From positions 1-17,439 of the forward strand of contig CAZEFK010000157.1 of the NCBI GenBank assembly GCA_964511405.1: a stretch of DNA of 17,439 nucleotides. Direction: 5' to 3'. Under the pieces are notes generated by a model. It made no database searches. It was not told the origin of the DNA and saw only the letters and a list, made by a program, of their open reading frames with translations. Of the stretch, positions 14,434 through 17,439 are shown one piece after another; within the stretch, counting starts at the first letter, position 1; each line of letters starts with the position of its first letter. Both the position numbers and the translations under genes were made by a program. The DNA comes from CAZEFK01 sp964511405. GTDB taxonomy: Bacteria > Pseudomonadota > Alphaproteobacteria > Elsterales > Elsteraceae.

Positions 14434-15963
14434 TCATTCCCTGACTTCCAAGCCCGCCGGCGTGGCACGGTAGTGGGTGAGCGTGCGCTCGGCATAGCGC
14501 AGACGCCAGGTCAGCATCGCCTGCGCGTAGTCGCGGACCCGCCCGGCATAGGCCGGGTCGGCGGCGCGGTTGACGAACTGGCCGGGGTCGTCGTCCAGGT
14601 CGAAGAACAGGGGCGGCAGGGCGGCGAAATGCACGTACTTGCCGCGCTCGTCCTGGATCACCGCCAGCGAGCAATCGTCCATGGCCAGGCCCAGCGGGCC
14701 CTCGGGCTTGGAATAGAAGACGTCGCGGAAGTCGTACTCGTACTGGATGTGGGTGCGCCAGTCGGCCGGCGGCCGGCCGTGGCAGAAGGGCAGGACCGAG
14801 CGGCCGTCGACCGCGCGCGGGGTCGGCGCGCCGAGCCAATCGAGGATGGTCGGCATCGTGTCGATGGTGCCGGTGAAGCGGTCGACGACGCTGCCACGGG
14901 TGCCGGCCGCGGCCGCCGCCGGGTCGCGCACGATCAGCGGGATCCGGAAGCTCTGGTCGAAATAGCCGACCTTGCCGAACAGATAGTGGTCGCCCAGCTG
15001 CTCGCCATGGTCCGAGGTCAGGATCACCAGGGTGTCGTCCCACTGGCCGGTCTCGTCCAGGAACGCGAACACCCGGCCCAGCTGATCGTCGATCTCGGTC
15101 ATCAGGCCATAGTAGGTGGCGCGGGTCTGGCGCACGTCGGCCTCGGACAGGGCCGCGGCCAGGCCGCCCGCGCCCTGGAAGAAGCCCGATTGGCCGATCG
15201 CGCCCAGATAGTAGGCCAGCAGCGGGTGCTGCGCCGCCTCGGCGTCGGCCGACGGTCCGCGCGTGGGCCCCGGCATGTCGGCGGCGTCGTAGCGGGCGTG
15301 ATAGGGCGCCGGCGCCACGAAGGGCGGGTGCGGCCGGTAATAGCCGAGATGCAGGAACCAGGGCTTGCCCTGCTTGCCGCGCAGATAGGTCAGCGCCTTT
15401 TCAGTGAAGAAGGCCGTGTCGGACAGCTCGGCCGGGATCCGCGCCGGCGCCCTGGTCGGACCGGGACGGCCGTCGGCCGGCAGCCAGATGTCCTCGCGGC
15501 GTTCCGGAAGCGTGAACCCGCGACTCGCCACCCAGCCGAAATAGGCCTCCTTGTCGGGCTCGAACGCCCCGACCGCGCGGAAGCCGTCCATGACGTCGCC
15601 CAGCACCCGAAAGCGTGGGTCGTCGGGGCTGGTCGTCCGCGGGTCGGGTGTGGTCGTCGTGTAGCCGACCAAGGCCGGGTCGTAGCCGGCTGCGCGCAGG
15701 CCGTGCGCCAGGGTGCCGTGGCGGGCATCGAGCGGAATGGTGTTCTGCACCGCCCGGTGGTTCATCTGGTAGAGGCCGGTCAGCAGCGACGCCCGGCCAG
15801 GGCCGCAGGGCACGGCCTGGGTGAAGTGGTTGCGGAAGGCCACGCCCTCGCGGCACAGCCGGTCGATGTTGGGCGTCCTGAGGCCTGGCGTGCCCAGCCG
15901 CGGCAGCACGTCGCCGCGCCACTGGTCGACCACGATCAGCAGGACGTTGCGTCGCTCGGCCAT
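14434..15963 (-). CDS. phosphonate monoester hydrolase / phosphodiesterase (sulfatase superfamily)
   Basis: 509-aa alkaline-phosphatase-superfamily hydrolase. Residues correspond at near-constant offset to those I recall for the Rhizobium leguminosarum phosphonate monoester hydrolase. They are the metal ligands Asp13, Asp318 and His319 (TSDHGEQLGDH), the formylglycine-forming Cys53 in CGPGR (C-x-P-x-R), Asn74, Tyr101 and Thr103 (GYTTTTPDP), His212 (RPHPP) and Lys331. All are present, so cleavage of phosphonate monoesters and phosphodiesters is the best prediction; sulfatase activity is often a side activity. A formylglycine-generating enzyme encoded elsewhere would be required. It has no signal peptide and is therefore cytoplasmic. 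The ATG at 15963 has GAGGGGG 5 nt upstream. The frame stays open up to 16836 but that extension is antisense to araC. It is divergent from araC and directly upstream of the 223-aa hypothetical. Confidence 0.87.
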   Translation of the reverse strand: MAERRNVLLIVVDQWRGDVLPRLGTPGLRTPNIDRLCREGVAFRNHFTQAVPCGPGRASLLTGLYQMNHRAVQNTIPLDARHGTLAHGLRAAGYDPALVGYTTTTPDPRTTSPDDPRFRVLGDVMDGFRAVGAFEPDKEAYFGWVASRGFTLPERREDIWLPADGRPGPTRAPARIPAELSDTAFFTEKALTYLRGKQGKPWFLHLGYYRPHPPFVAPAPYHARYDAADMPGPTRGPSADAEAAQHPLLAYYLGAIGQSGFFQGAGGLAAALSEADVRQTRATYYGLMTEIDDQLGRVFAFLDETGQWDDTLVILTSDHGEQLGDHYLFGKVGYFDQSFRIPLIVRDPAAAAAGTRGSVVDRFTGTIDTMPTILDWLGAPTPRAVDGRSVLPFCHGRPPADWRTHIQYEYDFRDVFYSKPEGPLGLAMDDCSLAVIQDERGKYVHFAALPPLFFDLDDDPGQFVNRAADPAYAGRVRDYAQAMLTWRLRYAERTLTHYRATPAGLEVRE

Positions 15964-16077
15964 CCTGTCCCCCTCGATCCAAAGCTCGGGGATATAGCGC
16001 CGCAGCGGTGACGGCGCGATGACCGGATCAACTTTGTTCAAGACAGGCTGCCGCATCAGACGCTTCACTGGCGCATC
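15964..16077. other. divergent intergenic region between hydrolase and araC
   Basis: This 114-bp region must hold the promoters of both divergent genes. A less GC-rich patch (GATCAACTTTGTTCAAGACA, 16025-16044) is the likeliest control region. No consensus promoter boxes or clear AraC-type direct repeats were found. Confidence 0.35.
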
Positions 16078-16902
16078 ATGGACCAGGCGCTGGACAGCAC
16101 CGAGCAGGCGCGTTTCTTCCGGGCAGGGCCGGGCGGCATCGACTGCCTGACCGCCACCTTCCGGACCCACCGCTTCGCCCGGCACGAGCACGAGACCTTC
16201 GTGGTCGGCACCATCCTGGCCGGCTGCGGCACGCTGATGATCCGCGGCGCCCGCCGCTATGCCGGCCCCGGCGACCTCACGCTCTACGACCCGGGGCTGG
16301 CCCATGACGGCGAGCCCCACGGGCCGGGCGGCTTCACCTACCGGGTCTGCTATCCGCCAGCGGGACTGGTCGCGGTCCTCGCCGCCGACATGGCCGACCG
16401 GGTGCACACGGTGCGGCCGTCCTTCCCCGAACCCGTGGTCCGCGACCCCGACGGCGCCCGCCGGTTCGCCGCGGCCCATGCCCGGCTGGAGGCCGGCGAC
16501 GACCCGCTGGAAGCCGACGAGCTCATGACCCGCGCCTTGGCGCACGGGTTGGCGCGCCATGCCGGCGTGCCGGTGGCGGCGGCCGGCCGCGAGCCGCGGC
16601 GGGTGGCGCGGGTCAAGGCGCGCTTGGCCGACGCCGAAGCGCCCAGCCTGGCCGACCTTGCCGCCGAGGCCGGGGTCACGCCCCATCACCTGATCCGCGC
16701 CTTTCGCGCCGAGACCGGCATGACGCCCCATGCCTGGCTGATCGGGCGCCGCATCGAAGCCGCCAAGGCCCGGCTCCGGCGCGGCGAGCCGGTGGCCGAT
16801 GTCGCGGCCGCGACCGGCTTCTGCGATCAGGCGCACCTGACCCGCATCTTCAAGGCGCGCGTCGGCGTGACGCCGGGCGCGTTCCGCGCCCTCGCCCTAT
16901 GA
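16078..16902 (+). CDS. AraC-family transcriptional regulator
   Basis: 274-aa regulator. The N-terminal cupin-like sensing domain (about 20-95) contains RFARHEHETFVVGTILAGCG, the RRYAGPGDLTLYDPGLAHDG turn and FTYRVCYPP. The C-terminal double helix-turn-helix domain lies at about 176-274. Its first HTH is PSLADLAAEAGVTPHHLIRA and its second is PVADVAAATGFCDQAHLTRI, ending FKARVGVTPGAFRALAL. The stop overlaps the ATG of azlC (ATGA, 16899-16902). This is a recurrent arrangement in which an AraC protein controls an AzlCD-type amino-acid exporter, so azlC and probably a downstream azlD are its likely targets. No strong ribosome site is seen before the ATG at 16078. It may also act on the divergent hydrolase gene across the 114-bp spacer. 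Confidence 0.9.
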   Translation: MDQALDSTEQARFFRAGPGGIDCLTATFRTHRFARHEHETFVVGTILAGCGTLMIRGARRYAGPGDLTLYDPGLAHDGEPHGPGGFTYRVCYPPAGLVAVLAADMADRVHTVRPSFPEPVVRDPDGARRFAAAHARLEAGDDPLEADELMTRALAHGLARHAGVPVAAAGREPRRVARVKARLADAEAPSLADLAAEAGVTPHHLIRAFRAETGMTPHAWLIGRRIEAAKARLRRGEPVADVAAATGFCDQAHLTRIFKARVGVTPGAFRALAL

Positions 16903-17439
16903 CGGCCTGGGGCGAGGCCAAGGCCGGGCTGCGCGACAGCCTGCCCACGGTCGCGGTGGCGGTGCCGGTCGGGCTGCTGTTCGGGGCGCTGGCCCGCGCC
17001 AAGGGCCTGTCGGCCGCCGCCGTCCTGGTGATGTCGGCCGGCGTCAATGCCGGCGCCGCGCAGCTCGCCGCACTGGCGCTGTGGTCGGCCGCGCCGCCCG
17101 CCGCGGCGATCCTGCTGACCACCCTGCTGCTCAATCTGCGCCATGTGCCGATGGGGCTGTCGCTGGCGCCCAAGCTCGGCGGCCTGTCGCGGCCGGCGCG
17201 GCTGCTGGCGGTCGCGGCCCTGGCCGACCCGGTCTGGGCGCTGGCCGAGCGCCGGGCGCGCCAACAGCCTCTGACCGCCGCCTATTGGGCCGGCCTGGCC
17301 GGCGCCTTCACCGGTGCCTGGACCGCGGCGAGCGGGGTCGGCCTGGCGCTGGGCGCGGGCGCCGGCCTGGCACGGCTGGGCGCCGACTTCGCGGTAACAG
17401 CCCTGTTCATCGGCCTGGCCGGCGCGCTGCCCCGGCGCC
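16899..17439 (+). CDS. azlC: AzlC-family branched-chain amino acid permease, partial
   Basis: Large subunit of an AzlCD-type exporter for branched-chain amino acids or analogues in the inner membrane. The window holds the first 180 codons; the frame is still open at the right edge. Family motifs are RDSLPTVAVAVPVGLLFGAL, the first half-repeat SAGVNAGAAQLAALALWSAA, ILLTTLLLNLRHVPMGLSLA and AALADPVWALAERRA. Hydrophobic segments at about 15-35, 40-60, 65-85, 130-150 and 160-178 fit the fold. The ATG at 16899 overlaps the AraC stop (ATGA), so it is translationally coupled to its probable regulator. The small partner azlD is expected just beyond the window. Confidence 0.9.
   Translation, partial: MTAWGEAKAGLRDSLPTVAVAVPVGLLFGALARAKGLSAAAVLVMSAGVNAGAAQLAALALWSAAPPAAAILLTTLLLNLRHVPMGLSLAPKLGGLSRPARLLAVAALADPVWALAERRARQQPLTAAYWAGLAGAFTGAWTAASGVGLALGAGAGLARLGADFAVTALFIGLAGALPRR

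Noticed and set aside
14296..16011. 571-codon plus-strand frame over the hydrolase gene
   Set aside because: It is antisense to a protein with an intact catalytic site and has no recognisable domain.
15964..16836. N-terminal extension of the hydrolase frame upstream of ATG 15963
   Set aside because: It is antisense to the AraC gene. The MAERRNVLLIVVDQWRG start with a strong ribosome site matches the family N-terminus.

Overview
This is a chromosomal segment of a very GC-rich (roughly 70%) alphaproteobacterium. The gene complement fits a Rhodospirillales-type soil or water organism: a Rhizobium etli-type asparaginase, a phosphonate-monoester-hydrolase-type sulfatase homologue, an OxlT-like MFS carrier with its small partner peptide, a D-threonine-aldolase-type enzyme and a DUF2383 stress protein. 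The genus cannot be fixed from the sequence alone. Most long open frames in such DNA are antisense shadows. The genes kept here show family motifs, a plausible ribosome binding site and tight packing.

Layout. 83-1324 (minus): a peptidoglycan-binding membrane protein followed by the RNA 2',3'-cyclic phosphodiesterase ThpR. 1489-3282 (plus): a D-threonine/D-3-hydroxyaspartate aldolase-like PLP enzyme and a FrnE-like DsbA-family oxidoreductase. 3288-3850: a dead DUF1778-GNAT (TacA/TacT-type) toxin-antitoxin locus. The toxin is split by a 198-bp MITE with 23-bp terminal inverted repeats and an 8-bp target duplication. 3860-4879 (minus): asparaginase. 5001-5666 (plus): a ferritin-like protein with a C-terminal membrane anchor. 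5884-8030 (plus): glutathione S-transferase overlapping a soluble two-PAS histidine kinase. 8103-9118 (plus): an exported DUF4424 protein broken by a 1-nt frameshift. 9173-10277 (plus): a MarR regulator with a Cys-rich tail, under a palindrome that covers its start codon, overlapping a gamma-carbonic-anhydrase-like hexapeptide protein. 10334-11704 (plus): class III aminotransferase. 11773-13263 (plus): OxlT-like MFS carrier and a 35-aa membrane peptide, closed by a strong hairpin. 13299-14432 (minus): an orphan HicB-like antitoxin and an unrecognised 223-aa protein, in less GC-rich DNA that looks acquired. 14434-15963 (minus): phosphonate monoester hydrolase/sulfatase-superfamily enzyme. 16078-17439 (plus): AraC regulator overlapping azlC, which runs off the window.

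There is no single large system here. The genes are mostly small metabolic and stress units of amino-acid and organic-acid handling. The strongest unusual signals are the MITE-interrupted toxin gene, where excising the element restores the reading frame exactly, the frameshifted DUF4424 gene, the probably leaderless self-regulated marR gene, the MFS/micro-peptide pair and the unknown 223-aa gene one base downstream of the hydrolase.
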